Positions 24,791-39,229 of a stretch of 64,000 bases of DNA are shown here, piece by piece. A model generated the notes under the pieces. That model made no database searches. It saw nothing but the letters and a program-made list of their open reading frames with translations, and was not told the origin of the DNA. The stretch is from the NCBI GenBank assembly GCA_030533445.1, contig CM060062.1, positions 6,614,456 to 6,678,455 of the forward strand. Reading direction: 5' to 3'. How positions within the stretch are numbered: position 1 is the first letter of the stretch; each line of letters starts with the position of its first letter. This DNA is from Cyprinodon diabolis. Taxonomy: Eukaryota; Chordata; Actinopteri; Cyprinodontiformes; Cyprinodontidae. Made by a program: the position numbers and the translations under genes.

Positions 24791-27700
24791 CTGATAGATT
24801 CCTTTGCAACATGAGATCATTTTCATGCCTTGCTGCAAGCTGTGGCTATAGATAAAAAATGCAAATAAAAGAATACGCAAGAAAGTCCCACTTAGAAATC
24901 TAACAGCTGAAGCAGACCTAGCTGCTTCAGGATTGCACCCAAGAATGCTGCAAATGAAACTAAAAGGTGTTCCTGAACTTATGCAAAGATTATATAGATT
25001 TCTTTTCCCTCTAAAAATGTTTTTATTTTGATTTCTGTTAGATGTGAATTATGTAGTTCTCAATAAATGTTAAAAAGATCTGAAGTGCCTGTTTTTTATT
25101 TGTTGCTGAACTGCTGTTAGGCTTTTATATGCACTGCATGTGTTTGACTGCAAAAGATACTATCTGACTCGATTCAAACTTGTTTCCTTGGTATTGTGTT
25201 TCAGTTGGAACTATAAACCGATTTGAACTAAAGCCAATTTCTACTATGTATATGCTCCAAAGATGCTGCAACTGTTGATACCGAGAGCATCTCAAACCGT
25301 GGGAATGACATCCTGTGGAATTGTAGGATTCTTAGGAAAAGAAAATGATCAGGCACTTGTTTTTCATGTTTTTATTACTCTGCATACACGATTGCACCTG
25401 CCTGTGCATTTCTCTGTAATTCATACAGGAACTGTGACGCACTTGCTCATGTGAACCTGTTTATTTGACTGTATCCCCTTTTTTCTTTGCACACTGCAGT
25501 TGTTAATCATAAATAAAAAATCAGCCATCAGTTTGACAATTAACAACAAGAAGTTTAAAAGGCTCATTTATAGTATTTTCCAAGTAGCTCATCTCTTAAA
25601 ACTGGCGATCATTGCCCCTGCATGCTGCTGTTGCAGGGCGAAGTTGAGCATTGCCACATCACTGTGTTTTATTAAGTTTTCAGGAATGAGGAAGTGTGTG
25701 AGGCAGAAGCTTTACGGGAAGACCGTCAGACTGGGAGGGGGTGGATATGCATGTGGGTGGGGAGGCTATCACAAGTATTTGTTAAGACACACAAGAAGAG
25801 CCGGATGGAGAAAAAAAAGGTGCAGAGGTGAAAAGATTTAATTACATTTGAGCCTGGCTAATCACATTTCTCAGCCTGCTTACTGTGTCATTGGTCTCTG
25901 TTTACCCACCCAGCTTTGTCATCATCATCATCATCATCAACAACATCATAATCTTCTTCACTGCTACTACTTGCAAGCTTTTGGCAAGACAATAACCACT
26001 GCTTATTGTGAAAGGAATTCTATTTGGCAAAAAAATGATTGTGGGAATTATTGTAGCTCTAGGCAGTAATACATAATGTTCCCTTTTACAACACGATCTA
26101 AAGACCTAAAGATCTAAATATGTTTCACTTTTTAGCAGCAGAAAAATAACCTTACACAGAAAAAACAGTATGACAGATAATTCACAAACAGGCACGTTTG
26201 GAGGAAATGATCATTCCGTATTTTCTTGCTCCCCCCCCCCCCAGTCCAGATCCATTAGGACTGTTTTTCCCAGGATGACAGGGAGTGGAAGCAGGTTTGC
26301 ATGTTTTGGCTAACAGATCATGGTGGCAGCCGGCACAGTGTGTAATGTGGTGAGTCAGACTAGGAGAAATGTGGCACTCCTTCAGAACCCAGTCAGTTTC
26401 TAACCAAGGATGGACAGTGAAGAGAAGCTAAAAGAGGTCTAACCCTTACCATATTTTTCCTTCTAATCCCACGTGGATTATTAACTGACAACTAATTTAG
26501 TTCTGAAATATCCTTCCTTTCAGAAAATGAATGAGCTTCTTAATTAATCCAGTTGGATTTTTTTCAACCCTCAGTTTATTGACCCTCAAACATAACATAC
26601 GTCCTTTTGAAGTTGTTGAAAGGTCCTTTATCTGGTTATAAAGATATGTTTTACCCTCTGTATCACAAATAATGTCGGAGTTCTTAACATATTGTCCCTC
26701 CTTACCAACTTTTCCACTGGATTTTCTTTTAACTGATTTAAATATATGCTTACCATTGCCTATTGTAGACAAAAAATGTTTTATTGAGATTTTATGTGAT
26801 TGACCGTCATGACATTGTATTAAACTGAAGTATAATTACTGTATAACTTGCAGTAGTTTTGATGTTATTTTACAAGAACCTTTTCTTACAGTTACAGATA
26901 CAGTATTTTGGTGCATTAATGCTTTTAGCATTAATAAAGGTCATTCTTTTGTTATGTTTACAACATGTATTGTAAATTATATTTATTTTATATTAGGTGA
27001 TATTATTTCCACTTACAATCACTAACATTGCTTTTCCTTTTTAGATAAAAACCCTATAATCACCATCACATGACCAAACAAATAACACATGACCAACCCA
27101 GTCTCTCTGTCAGAAGGTCTTTAATACACTTACAGGTTGAATCAGGCTAACTTAGCTAGGAGAGCTTGTCTTGCAACAGGTGTCCAGTATATCGCCATCT
27201 ATGCTGCTTTCACTGCTTGGCCAAGTAGGTTTGGTTTAGTTTTAGCTGACAGATAGAGTCCTGGATAGGTGTAAACAATTGTTTAGAAAAGACTAAGCAA
27301 AATTCAGAGTATCTCCAGTTAAACCTGTTTTATTCATAGGTTTTTACACAATATAGCTTTGTGAATATAGGTGTCGTCATCTTATCAGAACATCAAGTGG
27401 CTCTTCTCTTTCATCTATGTTTCTGGTTTTAACTGAAACTACTCTCAAGGTCTGACTGTCAAACTGGTATTTTTTTGTAACCTGGTACTAACCAGCCCAT
27501 GGACTGGTCCACAGCCCCTTGTTTTGGGATCTCTGCCTGTCAAGACTATTTCTGTATAAATTTGTCTATAAATTCGACTTCTCAATGTTCTCTTTCTAAA
27601 ATGCCTCATGCTCCTGCCATTCTTCAATTAAGGCCATCTCTTTGGAATAAATAGCTAAGAGTTGTTCTGTCTACTGAATTCTTTCTTGAGCTGTGTATAC

Positions 27701-30700
27701 CTATTTTTCATCTTCCCCAATTAAATGCTTTATTTGCTTGTCAGTTTAGATGGACATCCATGTTGGTAGATTTAAAATTGTGCCCAAATCTGCCCTTTCC
27801 ACTTATCACTGATGGGTCTCTCAGCAGTGTGCAGAATGATGTTCAAAATTTGGGATGACCTTCTTTTAAACTTCTTCCTTACAGTTCTCTGACTATAAAT
27901 AATTACCTTTTGGAATGAAATGCTTTCCATTATGAAAGGTTTAACAAACTGAATATATATTTTCAAATTTTAGCATCGGATTTGTTAACTTTTGTACAAT
28001 GAACAATACTAAATAAAAAATATTATTTCTTCAACCATAAGATATAAGTTTAAGCTAAAAAGTTGGTAATAAAGTCAAAAGACACAAGACAAATGAACTG
28101 CAATGTCTAACCCCTTTTTTTGGGGGGGATTCTGTCCGGAACTTATTCAAGCACCGTCAACCTTCCCTTCCCATAACCTTTCAGTTTTAAGGATCTTCTC
28201 CCTCCCCCCTCCACAGCCTATCAGCTGCTCAGGGAACCATCACAGAGAAAGTCAGGGTCACCCCTAGTGCAGACAAGTTACTCCCACTACCCTGGAAACC
28301 CACCAAGCATCCTCGAGACAAACACACAGCCGCTGAGTAACCACAGTCAGATTCTGGACTCCCACAGTTCCAAGCCAGGCCTGGGAAAAATACTCACGGA
28401 AAATAACAAAGACAAATAAAGGAGAAGAGGATGTTGGACAGTGTTTGATGAAAAGCTTCAGTTAAAAAAGTCCTCATCTCATTCTGGGTTTAAAAGTTCC
28501 TTTTTATTTGCTCTCCTCAGGCAGACAGAAAAAGGAGTGTTGAGCTCTAGAGCTTGAAGTTATTCTGGCCCATATTCACTTGAAGACTGTTCACAGTGTT
28601 ATCCATCAGCAGGGGTTTGTATAACTGCCAACATATGCAGTAAAGGCTGCTGATTTTTTACACATTGGACATTTTAATCTAATTGTTCTAAGTTCTGAGG
28701 GGAACAGTTAAGGCTCCCCAGCAAATGGTAAATGAGTATTGTTTTTTTTTTTCAAACTGCAACACACATTTGGTGTTGTTGCCATTGTTAACTGGTTTAT
28801 TTATTAGCATTGAAAATGAATACAAGATTGCAGTAAATGCAGTGCTCATATTTCAAGTGACTACAGAAGTAGTAGTTAACTTCTTACATAAACAACACAA
28901 GTACAACTAAATGTGCAACACCTCTGGTGTGAAGTAGTTATGAATAATCACATGTCAACTTTTTCACCCCCTACTACCTTACAATGAGTTGATTCTATTT
29001 GTTCTCGCCAGCAAGTTTTCTTAGATATGAGAGGAAATATTTTCCTCTTAAGGAATATCAATAATAGAAACAGCTAAGTTAAATAGTCTTTTAATAAGCT
29101 TGCAAATCAAATTGGTTTTGTTTTTATGGGAACATCTTTGTGAATGGAGACAGCTGTGAAGCTCATACAATAGTAGATAGATTTGAAATTATGTAAATGT
29201 TTCTGTAAAAAACGAAAAACCCTTGTTAAGCATTTGGGAATACACCTTAGGGGCACTGATTGAGGCACATTTTTGCAGATACCTTCTCCTAGCAGCTGTT
29301 AGACGCGTAACTATCAGAAATCCCAACAAGTTTAATACATCTCTTCTATACTTCTATACTTTTTTTCAATCTTATCTATTATTAATTACACAAATCATAT
29401 CAATTAGAGTTGTTTTTTTATTTTTCAGTTTACAGAATCAGTTCCGTAAAATCATACAGAACCAAACCAAACTTCCAGCAGAACTAGGCTCTGCTATGAG
29501 GGTTTGAAAAGACAAAAAATACATACAAAAGAAACACAAAAGCACTGATTCGTGATGGGAGGGATTACTCGAAGTTTGGATGCAGTAGTATCTCCTGTAG
29601 TGACTTCATCAAAAAATTGGACCGAGCATTAAACCATGTAGGACTCCACTTGTTATCTTTAACAAATAAAATATAAACCAACCTACTCTCTAAGTAACCT
29701 GGTTCTTATGAAGTCAAAACATTTTTAGAAGAGTTAGATAATATATCCTGTTTTGTGAATTTAGTAGAGATTTTAGAAAATCTTGTCTAGCGAAATTGTC
29801 TTGCAGGATGGAGCAATAATTTTGCTTTGATTTAAGCCCTTTTGTGCCTTTTAATATGAAAATTTTTAAGTTTCAAAGTGGTAGATTTAGGCTTGTTACC
29901 TGACATATTTTCTGTTTGGGATTGTTTTGTTTTTAAAGATACCTGATATTAACTATTGCAGGGAATACGGTTTTGAAGCCTGCAAATTTAAAGAGTTATT
30001 CATGGTCCGAACTTTCATCTGACAGAGATTATACTTTACCAATGAAACAGTAAGAGAAAAATACCCTTTTTAATAGGCCTGCATTTTTAATAGGCCTGCG
30101 TTATCATCACAGTTCTAAGGTGTGCTATAATCCCAACAGGAGAGGTCACACACAGATATGTCAAAATGACAATATGTACTCAAGTATAAACTTTTATCTG
30201 CAATCGTGTAATCTGTGTGGGAAAGGAAATTGCAACAGGTCCAGTTGCCCAATATGGTTGTATACCTTGTGCTTACATACCCTGCTTGTGCCTCTCTGTT
30301 CAAGCTTGTTAAGCATGTAGGAGCAATTCGACCAAAGATAGTCTCAATACCGTGGGATCCCTTTTAACTATTGAGAGGACTGAGGTGGGGCAGAAAGCTA
30401 CCAAGCCCCACCCTTCGCTGTTTTATTAGAGAGCTGAGTCATTCACAAAAATGTGAAAACAAAGTAAACAACAAAACTAACTTCATGTGATGGCAAGCTG
30501 AGTAATAGTAACTGGTGGCTTTAGAGACATGCTTTCACACTTGAGAGAATTCCAATTCAATGAAGCAGTTGAATAAGGAAATGTGTGAATCCTCCTTTGT
30601 AATTACTCAGAACAGAGGGACCAAGTATTTAGGCAAGACAGATAGTGAGATAACTTAAAAAGTGTTTATTTAAAATGATGGGCTGCAAGTCTGCAGTAGC

Positions 30701-31413
30701 AGCAGTTAGGACGTCTAAGGCAGGAACCTCTACAGGATAGAAACGGGTTAGTGACCATGACAATCTCACATTGGATGAGGCAGATCCAAGGTAGTAAGCA
30801 GACAGAATCCTACAGGAAAACATATCATAAAAGGGAACATAGAGTCTGGTGTGTTATTGTTTTGGTTGGAAAGAAAACCTGCAGCCACACAACCCTTTCT
30901 GGAACCAGTTTGATACCTGTGCTCTACGTCATTTGTTTTGCAGTACGATTACGGTTGGAAAACCATTGCTAAGAGAGAAAGAAAGTTCTTTTGGGATGTG
31001 ATTTTACAAAATTCTACCATTAAAATTGAAAAAAAAAAGGAAAGCATGATAAGGATTTCATTTATCTTATATTTCTTATGGTGTGTAGAATAATACAAAC
31101 GAGTCCTCTGAGATATATTGGTTTTCATTGCTACCTTTTAGAAAATAAGTTCTGATTTTGAATCTTTTTTTTTGTTGTCTTTGATTAAACTCATTGTTAC
31201 ACTTAGACTGTGGTAGGATACGGTAGCTTGCCCATCCAAAAAATTTAGGTTAGTTCACCTTGTACCTTCAGACAAATTTGGCTTTTGATAATCATTTTCT
31301 GTATTCAACTTCAGAAAATAATATAAATGTCCATGCTTATCTTCAAGGTTGCAGATTAAAAAAATCATGCAGTAAGGTAAATTTCACCCAGTAAGGTGAG
31401 GTTGGACCAGAAG
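24791..31413. other. Long intergenic stretch, nothing supported
   Basis: About 6.6 kb, AT-rich. It holds a CAT/CAA trinucleotide run at 25919-25946, a poly-C run at 26230-26242, a GC-richer block at 28130-28430 of unknown nature, a 17-bp tandem repeat near 30070-30100, and a short GGTGGGGC/GCCCCACC inverted repeat near 30383. None of the open frames has a recognisable domain or exon signals. Confidence 0.5.
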
Positions 31414-31960
31414 TGTTAGGATTCCAGTTTGTGTGGGTTGTTTTTTGTGTTTTCCTCTCTCCACCGCCAGGCGCTGCCCTGTCCTCGTTGGGCCTCCCTG
31501 CACACCTGCAGCTGGTTGGGTCATTACCAGAGGAGTACTTGAGCAGCGGGCTTTCACCACCTCGACGCCAGAGTGTTTGCCAGTATTGGGTACTCTAGCT
31601 AAACTGAGATTAGCAGAGTCTAACCGTAGCATTGTTTCTCTGAGTCTGAACTTGTTTTTTGTCTTTGCTCTTCAACAGGAACACTTGCTGTGTTACTGGA
31701 TAAGCCTGGACCTTCTACCCCCTGGAAGGATTTACTGAGTCTCACTGAGCAAGAGGAAAACCTCCACATGATCCGTTCAAGTCCACTCCTGGAAAACCAA
31801 GTGTTAGTCTGCTCCTTTACTCCTCTGGGTCCAATGTATGTCTGCCTGTCCGCTCTCTAACAAGTTCTCTCTTCTCTGGATTAAACTCCCACAAGCTGGA
31901 TCCAAGAATAAACCAAGAGCCCCCCAAAAAGTTTCTGGTTCACCAGTCCGCTGTTGCACT
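31414..31960 (+). mobile_element. Truncated copy of the LTR found at 49669
   Basis: Starts TGTTAGGATTCCAGTTTGTG and matches the solo LTR almost throughout up to CACCAGTCCGCTG, after which similarity stops. Exactly 84 bp present in the other copy (50184-50267) are missing here between the AAAA and AGTTT of the flanks. The right end and target duplication are lost. Confidence 0.75.
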
Positions 31961-34129
31961 TTTACAAAAGTGTTTTTAAACAGTAGGATTTATACTTCTA
32001 CTAGTAATAAATATAAATACTTTTGACACTTCTGTTATTTACTGAGAACTTTACTTTACAATCTGATACTTTTTTCTAAAACAATGAACTTTAGTTTAGG
32101 ATGGATAAAGCACTTTCGAAGTGCTCAGTTTTACTAGAGTAAGGACACAGAATAAAGACATAAAGAAAAAATCCCATTGACCTTTATTTTTAATATTTTT
32201 AGCAGGTTATGCTATCTGTTGTTTTTTATTTATTATTATATTTTTTTCCATTCCCACAGAATTATATGGAGAGAAAAAAACATAGATACTGAATAATGCA
32301 ACAGTAACTTTAGGAGAAGCAAAAGCACTTGGAGAAAACAATTTTTACAAATCAAGATGTAAATTATATAAGCTAACATGGCTATGAAATAGCTAAAATT
32401 AAATTACTCTGCCCTTTTATTCCACAGTCTTTATTCTTCTGGCCGAGCTGTTCAGCTCCATCTGGAAAGGCTTTATAGGCTCCTGGACTCCATCTTAGAA
32501 TTCCCTGCCTGAAGTCTTAGTCCTTTGATACGCTCAAATCCTGATGTATTGTTTTAGAACACAACCCGACAACAACCTTCTCCACAAAGTTCTGCAGAAG
32601 AGTTCAACTGCTATGTTCCCTGTATTACATTATGCTCTGTTTCAACTAATGTTCTTTTACAAACCTCTAAGGCCAGAAACAAAGGAAACTGATTTAGTTA
32701 TACCAAAATACAAACAACTGGATATTTGACTGTCCTTATGTCAGTCCTGACGGCATAAATACATCATTTATTTAGGGTTATAAGAGGGAAGGGGGCTGTA
32801 CGCAGCACATTTTTTAATGTAAAAACTTAATTTTACTTTCATAAAATACTTTGGGTATGTTGTTGGATTCACCTATGAAAATTTCACAACTTTTTGGGGG
32901 GAATTTATTGGTGATTTTCTTATGTTTTAAACTTAGTCCCACACAATTTATTTGTTATTGAATTGATAACTATGAATACTTCTGCAAAGGAAATCTATAA
33001 TAACATGAAATGTGGTTAAATATTTTGGATTGCTAGACAGATCCTTAATTTAATATTTACAGCTAAATAGCGGCTGACCGTAGCTGAAATGTCAGCTTGA
33101 CATCCTGACCACCCCGCCTCACCCCCTACACCCATTCACACATACAAACACACACACACTGACAGGATGACTAAACAGTTGGACAGAAAGAGAAAAAAGG
33201 TGGGCTGAAGCCAAGCAGTGACATCAGGAACACTGTGTAACTTTATGAGGAGGCAGTTCATCTTGACCATCCTGGATCACCGTACCCTTAGTTCTGTTGG
33301 AGCAAATTATATGACTGCTAAAGGAACTGCATCAATAGGCAACTAAAACCTATATGTGTTCCATTTAAAAGGTTGAACTAACCCTTAAGAGACTTAAATG
33401 ATCCAAGAAATTGAAGCTTTTGGCTGAACTGATGGTTTCATAAGGATTTTTTTTTTCAACACAAAGTCTCCTAGTTTGGGGTGTTCAGACTTGGAGAAGA
33501 ATTAGTTGGTAGTTCAGGACAGGCTGCATGGCTCATTAATATTGTATGTTAGTATTGGTTCTAAACCAAAATATTATGAAATAGATCTATCTCTCTTTTT
33601 TTCCCCACAAAAATTCCACTCTCTTGTTGGAGTATAATCTGATTCAATCATGCACCAAATGTTTTGCTAGATATTAGCAAATATATTTTCAAAAGAATCC
33701 AAGTTATTTGTTAAGTTTCATTGTCACTTTCCAGAAAATGTGTAAATTTTAGGCACTTGTCTACTTCTTCCCTACCCTTAAACCAACAGCTTCCTCCTAT
33801 CCTTTAGATAGAAACTTCCTCTCTTCATTGGAGAAAAAAAAGTGAATTATAATAGTGTAAATAAAGATAATATACTCATTTAACTGTTATTTAGAGAGAA
33901 GTGTTATCAATTAAGTTAGCTCTTTGTTTTGGTGTGCCTCTGTTTATTTCTGCTAGACAACATGGAGGATAATTTATCCAGGTAATTACATGTATGATAT
34001 CAAATCAGTGTATTTGCTGTATTGTATTCATTTTTGCAACAGAAACATTTACACATAAAATCCAGTTATTTATGCTAAGATTGACAAATTGTAGTTGACA
34101 TTTGCTTGCATTGTGTCACTGACTCTGCA
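31961..34129. other. Intergenic, nothing recognised
   Basis: AT-rich. A short CA-rich run lies at about 33131-33160. No gene or complete repeat supported. Confidence 0.5.
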
Positions 34130-34250
34130 GCAATCCCTCAAAACCAGCATGCATGCAGGAGCAGTGGAGAGGAAACACTCCCTTTTCATTGGAAAGATGT
34201 TTCAGCAGAACAATCTGACTTTATGATCAGGTTGAATTTTCTCTGTTAAG
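34130..34250 (-). repeat. Decayed L2-like 3' UTR fragment
   Basis: AGCAGTGGAGAGGAAACACT and CCCTTTTCATTGGAAAGA are diverged versions of the inverted L2 3' UTR at 37500-37600. 34250-35370 shows nothing else recognised. Confidence 0.5.
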
Positions 34251-35375
34251 GATCCTGCACCGATGGATCATGGCAGCAGCGCTGCACACTGAACTCTGAC
34301 AAACTTTGCTCTGATCTTCAATCTGTGCTTGTGCAGAAATGCGTCTTTGCGCGGGGAGCTTCAAGTCTGCGTTTCACGCTCCACTAATGGTTCGCTCTCA
34401 GCAGTATGGCTCTTCCATCGCTACTTGATAAATTATGTGGCTGATCATCCTCTGCCATCCTCTGCTGATCATCCTCTGACAAGTGTAAAAAACCCTTTGT
34501 CTAACTATCAACATTTTATTTTATCCAATTCAAAAGATGTGATACAAAACTTTCTTTTAATTCTACCAAAAGGAATCCCCTAGTTTTATCTAAATAAAAT
34601 ATCTAATTGAACTATTACTATTTTTGGATAAAGAGCCAGATGAAAAGGTACATAGATCTTTGAATATTTCTCTCTCATAGTTCTAGTTTCTATCTTTAAA
34701 ATTTAAAAAATTTAAAACTTAAAAATTTATGTTAGAACTGTAAATATACAGTCATATGTTTCTAATACTTTTTTAAAATCTAATTTTTTACTGTTTTCAA
34801 AATAAATCTGTCTAAGTCTATTTATTTAAATATGATGTAAATGTTTCCTTGTACCTCATTAAAATATTTTCTCTGTTTCCTTTAAATATTACAACATTTT
34901 ATTTAACATATTCATTTATTTTAGGTCTTTGTATTTTTAAATCAAAACCCGGCAAATTTAAATCTGCTTTGACCCATGAGCAGCAGAAACTGACAGTTAA
35001 ATTCTCAGAAAAAGCCAAAATTGCCAAAGTAGAAATACATTTGTACTTTTTTGGAACAATGTAGATTTTGTGTAATGCATAATTCATAGTAGATCAGGAA
35101 GTGTTTGCTTTGGGACGGAAACCTTGTGTGTCTAAAACCATTCCTTTATTGTACATTTTGGTAGGTTGTCTGTCTGCTATATTAACCAATCTAGTTGAAC
35201 TAGATCTGCTATTTTCACAGCTTTTGTGAGACACTTTTTTTTTATTAAAGTAGGGCATTCATTCATAAAAAAGTTTATTTGAATACTATAAGTCAAAGTT
35301 TTCTTTCCAACAGCAATGATGAACTGCACCGCAGCATTCAATACCCAGTAATTGTAGTATCTAGGCAAGAGCTGT

Positions 35376-35560
35376 CAGTCTGGTAAGAACTTTTTTTTTG
35401 CAACATTAAACTGACTAAATCTAGACTCAAACCTTTTTCAGTTTTAGTCGACTAAAACCAACTAAAACTATCACATATCGTAATAGCTAAAATGTGACTA
35501 AAACTATTATAAGTTTTCGTCCTGAAGACTAAGACTAAATTTAAGATGAAAGTTAAAAAC
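35376..35560. repeat. Fragment of a TTTTAGTCGACTAAAAC-type repeat
   Basis: TCAGTTTTAGTCGACTAAAA and repeated ACTAAAACTA motifs are typical of a dispersed hAT-like fish repeat. No ends were found. Confidence 0.4.
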
Positions 35561-37351
35561 TACTTTTACTTAATATGAATATTTGTGATATGCACTATTT
35601 TGATGTTCCTGCTACTGAACTGCATTTAGAGTAAATAATTCTTTTCTGACACTTTATCACATGTGGGGTCTTCTTGTGGGGAGACAAATGTGATATCAAA
35701 AGAGTTTTTCTTCAGAAAGCTAAACATAGTGCTGCTGTATAAATACCAGCGAGAGCTCACTCTACAGTCTGTGTTCACAGTGATTCAATGCTGGACCAAG
35801 GCAGTCAAATGTGCTCTGAAGGCCAATAATGACTCACTATGCAAATCCCCAGCTGCAAAATATTTCTTACTCATGGAGATTTGCCTTCATAGCCGTTCAC
35901 ATGAACACTAACACAGAGGAATGCAATATGTATCTAGATGCAGCACAATGGAGACCATTTCACAGAAACTAGTTTGAAAATTTGAGGAAATATAGCATAT
36001 TTAAAGATGGTTATGATGCTCCTGGCCCATTAAGGGCAGATTAGCTCAAGAATCTAAGACCAGGGCAGATGTTCACCACCGGCTGGAAAAAACAATGGTT
36101 AGATCAAAATATTTAACATTTTCAAGTAGTACACTCAAAATCCAGACCTAAATCCATATGAGAATATAGTAACAAATCTAAAAAAAATTATTTTTAGAAA
36201 TTAGCTCTGTTAGGATAATTAACATTGATGATGTGTGAGTTCATTACACCTTAATATTAGCTGCCTGTTGCATGTCAGAACTGATGTTTTCCCCAGTAGT
36301 TTATCTAATTAGGACACTTCCTCTGTCAGGATATACAGTTATAATCATTATTCTGTGCATGGCAAAAATTTGGGAATTGAATGAGATCGGTGTTAAGCTA
36401 AGAACAAATGTTGTGATATGGCTGGAGCCATGGATGTGTACTCATCTGCAAACGTGTATAACGTAATGATGTGATGATATGGCAGACTGGAGTTGTATAA
36501 AATGCCACTTCACGAGAAGTGAGCCTGAATGGTAAGCAGCTGCCTTTTGCAACTCAAAAAAAACTTGTCTGATCTAAGTAAGATTACAATTTCTATCAAA
36601 AGCTGTTGTCATGTTATTTAATACATATTTGTTATGAAGTGTTATTTAAAGAGCTTGTCACGAGTGATTTCTTTTCAGGGAAAAAGAACCAGAGAGAAAG
36701 CTTCAAGGTGTAAAAACAGCTTTTCTTTAACAACTCGATCCAATATGTGTATGACAATTAATAAGATAATTTCAGTCTGTTAATGTACAAAGCAGGTAGA
36801 GAAATATCTACAGCAAATTTTATATTTCTACAAAATGTGCAGAAGATGATACTGTAAGAAATATTAATCCTGGAGTATGATTTATTATGATTTATAAGGA
36901 CTTTGATTTGCTTCGCAAACAATAAACTCTACCTGTAAGCGTTGGTCATGTGCAGACAATGAACCACTTTATTTAAATAGGGGTTTTGCAAAAGCTACTG
37001 TAGACTTTAAGAGAGCAGAGTGTACATTGCAAAGAGTTGCAGGTAATAATAATAATAAAAATAATAATAATAATATTGTTATTATCATAATAAATAGTAC
37101 TTATAATTCACTATACTTGTATGTATCATGAAGTTCTATAAAACAACAGTACGCATATTTAAAACGATAAAGTAATGAAAGCAAAATTTGAAAGTCCAAA
37201 CATGTTTGCATGTTCACATCTCCTCTCTATACTTCCATTGATAAAATTAGTTTACTTCGGACTTTTAAATGTTTCTAATTAGGACAGAGAAACTGTAATC
37301 TTTTAGGTTTTAATAAACCACAGTAATTACAATTCTGTTTTGCACATTTTA
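35561..37351. other. Intergenic, nothing firmly recognised
   Basis: Holds a short stretch near 36120-36180 that could be a decayed Tc1 transposase end (AAAATCCAGACCTAAATCCA), and an AAT-rich run at 37045-37095. No gene supported. Confidence 0.4.
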
Positions 37352-38285
37352 ATTTAATTCAATTAAATTAACTTATTTATATAGCGCCAATTCACAACAC
37401 ATGTCATCTCAAGGCACTTTACAGTTCAACCAGATCATACAGTCAAATTGATTCAAAGTTTTCTATCTAAGGAAAACCAGTTGATTGCATCGACTCATTG
37501 ACTCAAATACAATCCCTCACAATAAGCATGCTTGTAGCGACAGTGGAGAGGAAAAACTCCCTTTTAACAGGAAGAAACCTCCAGCACAACCAGACTCAGT
37601 GTGAGCGGCCATCTGCAGAGGCCGACTGGGGTTCAAGGAGACAGCAGCAGAGATACAAAAAGCAGCTGCAAAAGGCGGCCCCATCCAGCAAACACACAGC
37701 CAGGCTGACGAGCTCCGAGCCAGCTCCCATGTTAGAGGACGAAGGGAGCACATCCACTCAGTCACGGTCAGAGAAACAGGACCACACTGGAAAACAGGCC
37801 GATCTCCAACATCTATAAACAAGGGAGTCGATGGAAGCAGCACAGCTGATATTTCTCTCCAGGATGGAGTCACAGGCAAACAGGAACAGACGAGCCAAAG
37901 CTACTATGAGAAAAAGCAGAGAGAGCAGAACGTTAGAGACTAACAGATTCTGCAGATTGGGAGAATAGAGACAGAATGAAGCAGAATGATGAAATGGGGG
38001 TCCCTATGTCCTCCAGAAGTCTAAACCTATAGCAGCATAACTATAGAGATAGCTGACCAAGTCGTCTGGGTCAAGAGACGGTTTCTTAAGCAGAGGTTTA
38101 ATTACAGCAACCTTAAAAGCTTTAGGTACATATCCCTGTAACAGAGATAGATTAATCACATCTAAAATGGAGGAGGAGATCAAAGGGAATACCTCCTTAA
38201 ATAACCTGGTTGGAACTGGATCTAAGATACAAGTTGAAGGCTTAGATGAAGACAATAGTTTGGCTAACTCTGAAAGTTCAACAGG
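37352..38285 (-). pseudogene. L2-like LINE copy: start of reverse transcriptase fused to the 3' UTR
   Basis: On the - strand the sequence begins SELAKLLSSSKPSTCILDPV, PTRLFKEVFP and IKPLLKKPSLDP, the segment just before the first catalytic motifs of an L2 reverse transcriptase. Near 38065 it jumps directly to the LINE 3' UTR (AGTTATGCTGCTATAGG) and runs to the TATATAGCGC-type terminus at about 37370. All catalytic motifs are missing. The 3' UTR part is a close relative of 60585-61250. Confidence 0.75.
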
Positions 38286-39229
38286 ATCAAAGCATTAATG
38301 ATAAGCATATTCAAAGCATATTTACAAAGGCAAACACACATCTGTTATTCTACTCATATGCAAACCCTGTATGCATCTGGTTGGTAGACCAGCTTTGTGC
38401 AAGCTGTCAGGTTTACATATGTTTTATACACTCAGAGCTTTAGTTGATTTGGCTTTAAATATGATCTATCAAGCTAAATCAAAGAGGTTGAATTCTCATG
38501 CAAGGTTCTCTATTTAAAGACCTCCAACTGCATGTTACTGGCTGTTAAATTAAGAACAGACAACTTTTGGTGGTAATTTTTGCTATTCACAGAAAAAGAA
38601 GCTGACAAGCAGACACTGAATAAGCATTGGGTTCTCAGAATGAGAGGGGAAATGATCAGTGGTGTCATTCGTGGAAGTGTGTACTTCCAGTTAGCTGTGG
38701 TCTCTTTCAGGGAAATGGTGTCTCTGTTTCTGTTTTTCGCTACCTGAACTGAAGAAAAAGTTGCACCAGATCAAAAGATTCTTCAATTCTTTCAGTACAG
38801 GAGCTGAAATCTTATTTTTAGACTTTTTTTTGGGCTCTATCTATATTTAACCTCATAGCCTGAAGTTCCGTATCACATAATAAATAATCTTATGAGGTTT
38901 GAAGAAAGTATGTTATTATAAAAAAAATAGTCTATTATAAAAAAAATAGTCTTTATTACTGTACAATATTATGTTTGGAATAAATCGTACAATGACATGA
39001 TATATCACACATGGTATTCTGATAGGTATCTCATTGCCAGACTCTAGTCAATTTACAACTCTAATAAACACATTCAAAATAGATTTTAAATCATATCTGG
39101 GTTATCGCAAATTCACAATTAAAGATTTAATTTTCAAATCTTAATCTAATATTGAACTCTTGAAACTTAAATGATAAAATTACTCTATATGTCTCTATGT
39201 GGCTGCTTATTGAGGCAGTTTCTGCCATT
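38286..39229. other. Intergenic, nothing recognised
   Basis: AT-rich; a small tandem of TATAAAAAAAATAGTCT near 38915-38955. No gene supported. Confidence 0.5.

Noticed and set aside
25919..25946. His-rich coding sequence from a CAT run
   Set aside because: A trinucleotide microsatellite in a short frame with no gene context.
28130..28430. GC-richer block as a possible exon or conserved element
   Set aside because: No open frame with splice sites and no recognised motif; left as unassigned.
38246..38443. Short + strand frames overlapping the LINE copy
   Set aside because: Antisense to the L2 reverse-transcriptase fragment; no support.
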